In this document: one piece after another, positions 1 through 5,415 of the stretch | How the letters are laid out: every line of letters begins with the position of its first letter | How positions within the stretch are numbered: position 1 is the first letter of the stretch | Origin: Mxb001 sp046046455 | Lineage (GTDB): Bacteria > Actinomycetota > Actinomycetes > S36-B12 | Direction of reading: 5' to 3' | Assembly: GCA_046046455.1 (NCBI GenBank) | Contig: JBJOJS010000022.1 | Coordinates: 1 to 5,883 of the forward strand | DNA length: 5,883 nucleotides | Notes under the pieces: model-generated | The model's database searches: none | What the model was told of the DNA's origin: nothing | Seen by the model: the letters and a program-made list of their open reading frames with translations, nothing else | Made by a program: the position numbers and the translations under genes

Positions 1-135
1 GGTGACCAGCTTGCCGCGGTCAGTCAGCACGAGCGTGTAGCCAGCGCCCGACTGCGTGTTGACCGTGTAGCCGGCGAAGGCCGCGTTGAGGTCGGAGGCG
101 GTGAGCGTGTTACCAGCGGACCACGGGTACGGCAT
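1..135 (-). CDS. Probable tail fibre or appendage protein, N-terminal fragment (partial)
   Basis: The first 45 codons run from ATG 135 off the left edge with no stop. The protein begins MPYPWSAGNTLTASDLNAAF, then AGYTVNTQSGAGYTLVLTDR and GKLVT. The G-x-x-LTA-x-DLNAAF opening is common at the N-terminus of phage tail appendage proteins that dock on the tail tip. The second part resembles a repeat-type fibre motif I recall from many phage tail proteins (T-G-x-x-YTLVLTD-x-GKLVT). Position after the tip protein and an excellent Shine-Dalgarno site support a structural tail gene. The likely role is host binding or connecting the tip to a receptor-binding domain, but that part lies outside the window. 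The fragment is short, so the exact class remains open. Confidence 0.65.
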   Translation of the reverse strand, partial: MPYPWSAGNTLTASDLNAAFAGYTVNTQSGAGYTLVLTDRGKLVT

Positions 136-140
136 GGGAT

Positions 141-146
141 CTCCTT
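141..146 (-). promoter_or_regulatory. Strong Shine-Dalgarno site of the downstream fibre gene
   Basis: AAGGAG lies 5 nt before the ATG at 135 and overlaps the TAA stop (145-147) of the minor tail gene, giving TAAGGAG. It fixes the start of the partial gene at the window edge and suggests good independent initiation. Confidence 0.75.
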
Positions 147-1353
147 AGAAGCCGAGAGCGTTGGAATCGAGTACGCCGAAGGTGGCGGAGTCCAGCAGGA
201 ATGTGACGGACGTCTCCGACATGGTGAACGTGACGATGTGCTGTGCAGTGTTCGCGTCGTGCTCGATGCCATCAATGGACACGTATTGCGAGATCGCCGA
301 GCCGATGGAGTTTGGAGTCCACGTCACCAGAACCGTGTCAGTCAGCTCAAGGCTGAGCACCTGGGCCTGCTGCGACGTGCTCAGGCCATTCAGGTTCACC
401 GAGAGCGAGTCGACGCGGTACTGGGGTTCGCCGTAGATGCCCACCAGCCAGTCGGCAAGAAACTGTGCATCCGCCGCTGAGTTCAGCAGCGTCGTGTACG
501 TCTCATCGATGATGCCGTACGCGGCCTGCGACGTGAGGTTGTCCGCGGTTGCTGTCCCGCCGACGGCGGTGCCGTTCGGGTAGATGACGTTGACCGAGTT
601 TGTCATCTCCTCAGTGCCGTAGACGATCCCGATATCGATGAACGGGACGCCGCCGGTGCCGAACGTGACGCCCGAGGTGAAAGTCTGCAGGTCCGTGCGG
701 GACCTGAAGGTCGCGTTGCCTTCCCTGGACATGAAGAACGCGCCCGGCTCCGACAGTTCGATCTTCTGCAGGTAGGCGAGGGCGTTGGTGTTCGCCGGGA
801 TGTAGTCCGCATTGAGCGTGGCCGCGCCGGCGGAGATGTTCCGCGTGGACGACGACCAGCCCGCCTGATCGAGGATGGTCCCGACACGAGTGCCTGTGGC
901 CTGCGACGTCGCGGTGCCCGGCGTGAGGATCTGCGTCGCCAGGTACGACAGGGGGTCGACGCAAGAGGTCTCCGCGACCGCATCGCCCGAGAGGGTGTAC
1001 CCGAAGTCCCAGTCCTCGACCTGCCCGGTGAACAGCGTGTAGCCGAGGTGCTCGATCACGACCTGCTTGCGGGGCAGGATCGAGCCGTAGTAGGGGCTGC
1101 TGGCGTAGGTCGGGTCGTAGTAGCGGTCTCGGTTGTCGAGCGTCAGGTTTGCGTTGCCGGCCGTGAACTTGTCCAGCGTCCGGCTGCGGCCACGGCGGAT
1201 CTTGACGGCCCGCAGGTCGTTCGTGACATCGACGAGGACGTCACCGGCGAGGGTGTACGTGGCCCCGTCGAGGACGCCCTTGGTCGCGGAGTCCAGCGTG
1301 AAGAAGTTGCCGACGCCGTTAGCGGCCAGGTTGAAGGCGATGGATGCCTTCAT
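145..1353 (-). CDS. Minor tail protein, probable tail tip or baseplate hub component
   Basis: A 402-residue protein whose ATG directly follows the tape measure stop (TAGATG, no spacer) with no clear Shine-Dalgarno site, so it is likely translated by termination-reinitiation. It has an N-terminal VDVTNDLRAVKIRRGRSRTL segment (41-60), then LDNRDRYYDPTYASSPYYG (72-90), VVIEHLGYTLFTGQVEDW (98-115) and a YLQKIELSEPGAFFMSREGN segment (194-213). I recognise this set from a large family of actinophage minor tail proteins encoded just after the tape measure. Their R-G-R-x-R-x-LD and NRDR-x-x-DP-x-x-x-SPYYG patterns are characteristic. Position and the beta-rich sequence suggest a hub role like gp27-type or Tal-type proteins; that is an inference, not something the sequence proves. 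A short motif, LDSATxGVLD, occurs near both ends (20-29 and 387-396). No enzymatic domain is visible. The TAA stop overlaps the next gene's Shine-Dalgarno site. Confidence 0.8.
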   Translation of the reverse strand: MKASIAFNLAANGVGNFFTLDSATKGVLDGATYTLAGDVLVDVTNDLRAVKIRRGRSRTLDKFTAGNANLTLDNRDRYYDPTYASSPYYGSILPRKQVVIEHLGYTLFTGQVEDWDFGYTLSGDAVAETSCVDPLSYLATQILTPGTATSQATGTRVGTILDQAGWSSSTRNISAGAATLNADYIPANTNALAYLQKIELSEPGAFFMSREGNATFRSRTDLQTFTSGVTFGTGGVPFIDIGIVYGTEEMTNSVNVIYPNGTAVGGTATADNLTSQAAYGIIDETYTTLLNSAADAQFLADWLVGIYGEPQYRVDSLSVNLNGLSTSQQAQVLSLELTDTVLVTWTPNSIGSAISQYVSIDGIEHDANTAQHIVTFTMSETSVTFLLDSATFGVLDSNALGF

Positions 1354-4011
1354 CTAGGCCGCCGCGAAGACGTTGCCGTTGGCCGACTCAAACCGCTTGA
1401 TGTACTCCACGACCTGCTGCCCGATCTGGCGCGGGTCGCCGACGCCGGCCTGCACGGTGATGGAGTAGGAGTTGCCGCCGCCGTAGGAGCCGCCCGACGA
1501 GCTGCTTGTCATGGAGGCGCTCGGCAGGATCGTGCCCTTGACCTCGGGCATGAACAGCTCGGGGCCGCGCTCGCCGACGATGAACGCGCCGCCCGGCCAC
1601 ACTGGGCCGCCCTTCTCGCGCTTGCCGTCGACCTTGACCTTGGCGCCGCCGACCTCGTCGACCACGACGGTGATGCGGGCCGTGCGGTTCATGTCGGCCG
1701 CGAGCTTGTCCATGCGGTTCATCAGCCGGTCGTAGCCGTCGCCGCCGGGCTTCATCTGCTCGTTGAACGCCTTGACGGTCTCGCGGGCGCTGGTGACGCC
1801 TGCGCCGTAGAAGTTGGTGGCAGCCATCAGTCCGACCTCGTCGGCTGCGGCCTGCGTCGAGGCGACCAGCGCGTTGGTCTCGTTGATGGCCGTGGTGCCG
1901 CCGTTGATGAGCTCGGTGGCGATGGCTGAGCCCGCGGTGACGCCCGCGGCAAGCACCTGCTGCAGCGCCTCCTGCGAGAGGCCCTGAGTGATGAGGGTCT
2001 TGACCTGGGTGGCGAAGTTGACGGCCTGCTCGGCCTGCTTGCGCAGACCCTCGAGGAACGAGGAGCCGACGCGGTTGCCAGCCTCATCGAACTCAGGCGC
2101 CGCGGCACCGAAGTCGATGCCGCCCATGACGGCATCCGAGACACCCTTCTGGAAGTCGGCGAACGCGGCCTTGGCGTCAGCCAGTGCGCTCTTGAGCTGG
2201 TCGCGGGTGTCGTTGATGACCTCGCTTACGGACTCCCGCATGGACTTGCGGGCCTGCTCGCGCACCTCCGCGTCCTTGGACGCCATGCCCTCGACGAAGC
2301 CGGCGATTGTCTGGCGGCCGATCTCCATGAAGACCTGCGACGGGGACTTGATTACCAGCTCGTCCTTGGCTGCAGCGGCGGCCTGGGCGGCGAGCCGTGC
2401 AGCGGCGGCCATGACGCCCGGACCCATCGCGGCGATGCCGTCCTTCATGCCTTCGCCTGCGCGGGTGCCGACGCCCTTGAAGCCGGGGTACGCCTTCGCC
2501 ATCGCGGCCCGCTCGGCAGCGTCCAGCGCGTCCTTCGCCGGGCCGGTCCAGATGCCCTCGCGGCCCAGGAACTGCTCCACGTCGCTGCGCTTGAAGCCGT
2601 CCTTGGTGAACTGGTTGACGATCTTGCGGGCGAGGCCGTCGTAGTAGCGCTGCGCCTCCTCGGCGCTCTTACCGTTGTCCTCGGCCCACTTCTGGGCGAT
2701 GGCGGCCGCGTCGCCGAATGCACCGCGTAGGGTGTCCCGGTTCTCCTTGGCAGCGTCGCCCATTCCCTTGAACGAGCGCTTGTTGCCCTCGAGGGTCTTG
2801 TCGAGGTCGACAAGGGACTTGCGGAAGTCGTCCATCGACTGCGAGGCGTTCATCGCGTTAGTCATGGCGACGAACGACGCCTTGACCTCGTCGAGCCGCT
2901 GCTTGAGCTCCTCGGCGTCAGCCTCAGCGTCGCGGGTCGATGCGGCGGTGTTGTCCAGCGAGGCGATGTATCCGGCGTAAAGGGACTCGGAGGCGTCGAT
3001 GGAGCGGTTGATGGCGTCCTGCGAGGTACGGTACTCGTTGCCCTTGCTCGTCAGGAACTCGAACGCCTCGGCCTGCAGTCGCACGCCGGGAAACGACAGG
3101 ACGGCCTGCTTGGCGAGCTCGCCGAGGGAGATGGTGGCGCCGCCGATGCCGACCTGCGTGTCATCCGCGCCAGCCTTGAGGTCGGCCAATGCCTGCACGG
3201 CGAGGCCAAGACCGGCGACCAGGTCGGCGGCCTTCTCGCCCGCGGCGGTGATGCCCTCGACCATGCCGCCGGCGCCGCCGAACGCTTGGCTGGCGTTCTC
3301 CACGGCGTCGAGCAGGGCGTAGCCGATGGTCTCCTGCGCCTCGCCTGCGGCGGTCTGGATGCGCGCCATCTGGCCGGCGTAGGTGTCAGCAGCTGCGGCG
3401 GCCTGTCCGCCGAATTTCTGGTTCAGCGCGTCGACCGCAGCGCCGAAGTCCTTGGTCTTAACGATGTTGGCGTCAAGCGGCACGCCGAGGCGCGTCAAGG
3501 CCGATACCTGGCCCGTTGATGCGCGGGCCAGCGCCTGTGAAACGGCGACGACGTCCTTGCCCGTTGCAGCACTGACGTCGAGGGCCGTCTGCAGCAGCTC
3601 CTGCGACTTCGCGGCGTTGCCGGTCGCGGTGACCAGACGCTGGAACGCCGGGCGCAGCTGGTCGTCGGCCACTCCGGTGGCGAGCATCATCTGCTTGATG
3701 AAGTCCTCGGCGCCGGCGTTGGCGAAACCCTGGCCGACGTTCTTCATGGCGGTCGACAGGGCCACCATTGACTTCTCGTCCTGCATGGCCGCGGTGGCTG
3801 CGTCGCGCAGGTAGTCGGTGACGGTGCTGATAATGCTGCCGACTGCGAACGCGCCGCCGAGGGCGGCGCCGACGCCGAGCATGGACTTGCTGAACGCGCC
3901 CGTGAACCCGGCGGCCTGCTTCTCGAACGTGCTGATGTCCTGCTGGGCCTTCTTGACCCCGGACCCGTCCCAGTCGCCGTAGATGTGTACGCGAGCGCCC
4001 TTGGCAGCCAT
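1354..4011 (-). CDS. Tail tape measure protein
   Basis: At 885 residues this is the longest gene in the window. It should span the tail lumen, set tail length and probably be ejected with the DNA. An N-terminal segment (GARVHIYGDWDGSGVKKAQQ) is followed by a hydrophobic Gly/Ala stretch (about 43-64) and a helical core (about 80-240) of the kind seen in TP901-1-type tape measures, including LARASTGQVSALTRLGVPL. Charged helices likely to be coiled coil lie at about 355-410 and 545-625. SPSQVFMEIGRQTIAGFVEGM-like sequence (556-576) is a common tape measure element. The C-terminus has GGPVWPGGAFIVGERGPELF (801-820), then MPEVKGTILP, a Ser/Gly linker, and NSYSITVQAGVGDPRQIGQQ; the GE-x-GPE-LF-x-P pattern is a hallmark of siphophage tape measures. 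I saw no lysozyme or peptidase motif. The ATG overlaps the upstream TGA by one base and lacks a good Shine-Dalgarno site, so translation is probably coupled. The stop TAG abuts the next ATG. Confidence 0.95.
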   Translation of the reverse strand: MAAKGARVHIYGDWDGSGVKKAQQDISTFEKQAAGFTGAFSKSMLGVGAALGGAFAVGSIISTVTDYLRDAATAAMQDEKSMVALSTAMKNVGQGFANAGAEDFIKQMMLATGVADDQLRPAFQRLVTATGNAAKSQELLQTALDVSAATGKDVVAVSQALARASTGQVSALTRLGVPLDANIVKTKDFGAAVDALNQKFGGQAAAAADTYAGQMARIQTAAGEAQETIGYALLDAVENASQAFGGAGGMVEGITAAGEKAADLVAGLGLAVQALADLKAGADDTQVGIGGATISLGELAKQAVLSFPGVRLQAEAFEFLTSKGNEYRTSQDAINRSIDASESLYAGYIASLDNTAASTRDAEADAEELKQRLDEVKASFVAMTNAMNASQSMDDFRKSLVDLDKTLEGNKRSFKGMGDAAKENRDTLRGAFGDAAAIAQKWAEDNGKSAEEAQRYYDGLARKIVNQFTKDGFKRSDVEQFLGREGIWTGPAKDALDAAERAAMAKAYPGFKGVGTRAGEGMKDGIAAMGPGVMAAAARLAAQAAAAAKDELVIKSPSQVFMEIGRQTIAGFVEGMASKDAEVREQARKSMRESVSEVINDTRDQLKSALADAKAAFADFQKGVSDAVMGGIDFGAAAPEFDEAGNRVGSSFLEGLRKQAEQAVNFATQVKTLITQGLSQEALQQVLAAGVTAGSAIATELINGGTTAINETNALVASTQAAADEVGLMAATNFYGAGVTSARETVKAFNEQMKPGGDGYDRLMNRMDKLAADMNRTARITVVVDEVGGAKVKVDGKREKGGPVWPGGAFIVGERGPELFMPEVKGTILPSASMTSSSSGGSYGGGNSYSITVQAGVGDPRQIGQQVVEYIKRFESANGNVFAAA

Positions 4012-4526
4012 CAGACCAGCCCTGCCTTTCGTGCCTCGTCGAGAATCTGGTCACTGATCCGCTCGGCCAAGTCCTCAGGGACGCCGGCGTAGTACGCGGG
4101 GAACAGCGACCGTGGCTTGCGGGTGCCGTAGCGGGCGTTGATGCTGTCGACGAGGTTCTGGCCCGATGGGGACGTGACCCGCGAGCCGTCGCCGATGACC
4201 TCGTAGATGTTGCCGCCGGCGTTGGACTGCACGACGGTCCAGCCCGCGCCAGCGCTCACGCCGCGGCGCCGGAAGTTGTTGCGCTGCATCTTGAACCCGG
4301 ACGACGCGGCTGGGCCGGAGTAGGACAGGTCGCGTCCGCGGGCGTCCCACTGGCCCCAGTTGCTGACGGGGTTGTCGTGCGGGGTCAGGTAGGACGCCTC
4401 GGCCGCGACGTCCTTGGCAGCTCGTGCGATGGCGTCGGTGACGCGCCGGACTGCTGACTTGTCGACCTCGCCGAGGGCGTCGAGTATCTGACGCAGCCCG
4501 GTGACCTCGACCTTCCAGCCCGCCAT
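4011..4526 (-). CDS. HK97 gp10-like tail protein, between the chaperone and tape measure genes
   Basis: A soluble protein of 171 residues from ATG 4526. Using GTG 4529 instead adds one residue and gives a four-base GTGA overlap with the chaperone stop; ATG gives the same one-base TGATG overlap seen at the next junction. AAGGG (4536-4540) lies 9 nt from ATG and 6 nt from GTG. The N-terminus (VEVTGLRQILDALGEV, then VRRVTDAIARAAKDVAAEA and a following TP) resembles the start of HK97 gp10-like proteins: a V-x-GL opening, an L-x-x-L helix, then a long basic/alanine helix ending near a conserved Pro. The C-terminal part (NIYEVIGDGS, then RYGTRKPRSLFPAYYAG, then a final amphipathic helix) also fits that family, whose members often have an aromatic-G patch and an R-P/F-P-A segment. 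HK97 gp10 relatives act in head-tail joining or tail completion. Here the gene lies after the chaperones, not before the terminator, so its exact role is uncertain. It could be a minor tail component. Confidence 0.6.
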   Translation of the reverse strand: MAGWKVEVTGLRQILDALGEVDKSAVRRVTDAIARAAKDVAAEASYLTPHDNPVSNWGQWDARGRDLSYSGPAASSGFKMQRNNFRRRGVSAGAGWTVVQSNAGGNIYEVIGDGSRVTSPSGQNLVDSINARYGTRKPRSLFPAYYAGVPEDLAERISDQILDEARKAGLV

Positions 4527-4947
4527 CACTTGCCGCCCTTCTGTGGCTTGCTTGCCTGCAGGGCACGCCAGCGCAAGTAGCGCAGCATCGTGGCCTGCAT
4601 CCGCGGGGACTCCGCGAGCACCGCGCTGGGGGCGATGTGGAACTCGTAGGCCAGGTGGGCTACGACCCAGTGGGTGCTGTGCTCTCCAAAGGGACGACTT
4701 CCTCGGCCTTCCCCGGAGTGAACTGCGGGCCGGCCTCGAGGAAGGCGTCGAAGGTCTCCTCGGTGATGCCCTGCCGCTTCATCGCGTGCCAGAGGATGAA
4801 GCACCAGAACTTGTACCGCCCCGACGCGAGGTCGGACAGCGCCGCCCGGTCGAAGGTGTCCTCGTAGGCGGCGTAGTCCGGCCCGCTCGCAGTGACAGTG
4901 AGCGGGCCGGACTCGGCCTCGTACGTGAACGTGACGGGATTGAGCAT
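4526..4947 (-). CDS. Tail assembly chaperone, -1 frameshift long form (lambda gpGT-like role)
   Basis: This is the predicted fusion made when ribosomes slip back one base at 4687-4693. Residues 1-87 are shared with the short form; 53 residues then follow in the -1 frame (4687 down to 4526), giving about 140 residues. Base 4687 is read twice. The extension begins GEHSTHWVVAHLAYEFHIAP and continues with SAVLAESPRMQATMLRYLRW. The HLAYEFHIAPSAVLAES segment resembles the second-frame domain of actinophage chaperones, which have an L-A-Y-x-[FY]-x-I-x-P-S-x-V-L-A type pattern. The -1 frame has no good independent start close to this domain, so a separate gene is unlikely. By analogy with lambda gpGT, this form should recruit tube subunits to the tape measure through its extension. 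It ends in a Lys-rich tail (KPQKGGK) at a TGA that overlaps the next gene's start. Confidence 0.85.
4660..4947 (-). CDS. Tail assembly chaperone, short form (lambda gpG-like role)
   Basis: This 95-residue acidic protein is the unshifted product of a two-frame chaperone gene. Proteins of this class bind the tape measure protein and keep it competent while tube subunits assemble; they are absent from the finished virion. Visible features are an N-terminal beta-rich part (VTFTYEAES, LTVTAS), then helices around YAAYEDTFDRAALSDLAS (25-42) and KFWCFILWHAMKRQG (46-60), then an acidic linker leading to PLESTAPTGS and a TAG stop at 4660-4662. The linker crosses the heptamer C CCT TTG encoding P86-L87, where some ribosomes should shift to the -1 frame. 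The start is ATG 4947, set by AGGAG 7 nt upstream. A perfect 14-bp inverted repeat covers codons 12-24. The family call rests on size, the small two-frame architecture, and position between the tube and tape measure genes. Confidence 0.85.
   Translation of the reverse strand: MLNPVTFTYEAESGPLTVTASGPDYAAYEDTFDRAALSDLASGRYKFWCFILWHAMKRQGITEETFDAFLEAGPQFTPGKAEEVVPLESTAPTGS
4687..4693 (-). promoter_or_regulatory. Programmed -1 ribosomal frameshift site, C CCT TTG
   Basis: The heptamer fits the canonical X XXY YYZ pattern (X=C, Y=T, Z=G). In the zero frame it reads CCT TTG (Pro-Leu); after simultaneous slippage the tRNAs re-pair with CCC and TTT, and the next codon is GGA. The zero frame reaches TAG 8 codons later, while the -1 frame stays open for 53 codons of chaperone-like sequence. 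A purine-rich, Shine-Dalgarno-like GAGGAAG lies at 4698-4704, a few bases upstream. Such elements can stimulate bacterial frameshifting. Confidence 0.85.
4875..4913 (-). repeat. Perfect 14-bp inverted repeat (strong hairpin) inside the chaperone gene
   Basis: In the mRNA sense the left arm is AGTCCGGCCCGCTC (4913-4900) and the right arm is GAGCGGGCCGGACT (4888-4875), separated by an 11-nt loop, ACTGTCACTGC. All 14 pairs match and 11 of the 14 are G-C. The hairpin begins at about nucleotide 35 of the coding sequence and covers codons 12-24, which encode two SGP tripeptides. No T-run follows on either strand, so it is not a canonical intrinsic terminator. It may act as an RNA hairpin affecting transcript decay, partial termination or translation; its function is unknown. 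Confidence 0.85.
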
Positions 4948-4954
4948 CGCAGGA

Positions 4955-4959
4955 CTCCT
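4955..4959 (-). promoter_or_regulatory. Shine-Dalgarno site of the tail assembly chaperone gene
   Basis: AGGAG, 7 nt before the ATG at 4947, in the 32-nt spacer between the tube and chaperone genes. It decides the chaperone start: the same frame stays open upstream to 5226, but that extension is Arg-rich shadow sequence inside the tube gene, and this site points to 4947. Confidence 0.75.
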
Positions 4960-4979
4960 ATCGCAGGGGGAGGGTGGTG

Positions 4980-5402
4980 CTAGGCGGTGGCGCGGGTGAC
5001 GGCGCCGGTGATCGGCCAGGAGGTGCTGACCGTGGCGAGGTCGCCGACCGCGCTGTCGATGGGGCTCCAGCCCGTGAGCACGACCGAGAAGGTGTACTTG
5101 GGGTTGGACGATCCCGCGGCGGCGGTGGAGGCGGGACGGACCTCGACCGACGCGGTGCCCGCGGCAGCCGTGGCGAGCGCCCACACGGTGGCGTCGATGC
5201 CGCCGGCGGCGTAGTCCTGGTTCCACTCGACGTCGAACGTGCCCGAGCCGAGACCCTGGATGCGCTCACGCCAGCCGTTGCTGCCGAAGCTCGTCGTCTC
5301 GACGTCGTCCCACTCCACGCTGATGCTGCACTGCGTGGCCGAGGACGACACGGTGCCACCATTGAGAATGATGACGGGATTCTTGATGATCTGAACGGCC
5401 AT
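4980..5402 (-). CDS. Probable major tail tube protein
   Basis: This 140-residue protein probably polymerises into the hollow tail tube around the tape measure. The sequence is rich in Thr, Ser, Val, Ala and Gly with alternating short beta strands, has few charged residues and no signal peptide or membrane segment. Notable segments are IIKNPVIILNGG at the N-terminus, VEWDDVETTSFGSNGW (about residues 29-44), a Gly-rich GLGSGTFDVEW, and a C-terminal ATVSTSWPITGAVT. I recall related short tube proteins of actinophages with a VETT-FG segment and a W-P-ITGAVT ending. Position supports the call: it follows the terminator by 11 nt, precedes the frameshifted chaperone gene, and has a strong Shine-Dalgarno site. 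Length is at the short end for tube proteins, consistent with a single beta-sandwich and no added Ig-like domain. The function is inferred from family resemblance and gene order, not from a catalytic motif. Confidence 0.75.
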   Translation of the reverse strand: MAVQIIKNPVIILNGGTVSSSATQCSISVEWDDVETTSFGSNGWRERIQGLGSGTFDVEWNQDYAAGGIDATVWALATAAAGTASVEVRPASTAAAGSSNPKYTFSVVLTGWSPIDSAVGDLATVSTSWPITGAVTRATA

Positions 5403-5409
5403 CTGATGG

Positions 5410-5415
5410 CTCCTT
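5410..5415 (-). promoter_or_regulatory. Strong Shine-Dalgarno site of the tube protein gene
   Basis: AAGGAG lies 7 nt before the ATG at 5402. It overlaps the TAA stop of the preceding gene (5414-5416), so the junction reads TAAGGAG. Together with the fibre gene's site it is the closest match to the 16S rRNA anti-Shine-Dalgarno sequence in the window, fitting a protein needed in many copies. Confidence 0.75.

Noticed and set aside
603..983. Arg/Ser-rich minus-strand frames of 126 and 117 codons overlapping the minor tail gene.
   Set aside because: Their composition is typical of out-of-frame reading of GC-rich genes, they have no family resemblance, and the gene in the correct frame explains the region.
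1048..1929. Long plus-strand open frame of 293 codons.
   Set aside because: It spans the antisense of the tape measure and minor tail genes, crosses their junction, and its product is a low-complexity Val/Ala/Gly/Asp/Arg string with no family resemblance. Antisense open frames are expected in GC-rich coding DNA.
1988..2644. Plus-strand open frame of 218 codons inside the tape measure gene.
   Set aside because: The product is Ser/Ala/Arg-rich shadow sequence with no recognisable domain, fully contained in a confidently identified gene on the other strand.
2786..2814. Palindrome CCCTCGAGGG and adjoining inverted repeat CTTGTCGA-GG-TCGACAAG.
   Set aside because: They are short, with a two-base centre in the second case, within a charged helical part of the tape measure gene, and far from any gene boundary. 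They are probably codon coincidence.
3851..3869. Inverted repeat GCGCCGCC-GAG-GGCGGCGC.
   Set aside because: It encodes a Gly/Ala stretch of the tape measure. Short GC-only hairpins of this kind arise readily from Ala/Gly codons in GC-rich genes.
4688..4804. N-terminal part of the -1 frame read as a separate gene from an ATG at 4804.
   Set aside because: This stretch is Arg/Gly/His-rich shadow of the short-form chaperone. Recognisable chaperone sequence in this frame begins only after the slippery heptamer, which favours frameshifting over an independent gene.
4875..4913. The 14-bp inverted repeat as an intrinsic terminator.
   Set aside because: No T-run follows the stem on either strand, and it lies inside a coding sequence whose downstream genes must be expressed. 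It is kept as an unexplained hairpin.
4948..5226. Upstream extension of the chaperone frame to an ATG at 5226.
   Set aside because: The extra segment is Arg/His-rich shadow of the tube gene, whereas ATG 4947 has AGGAG at the right distance and starts the plausible protein.
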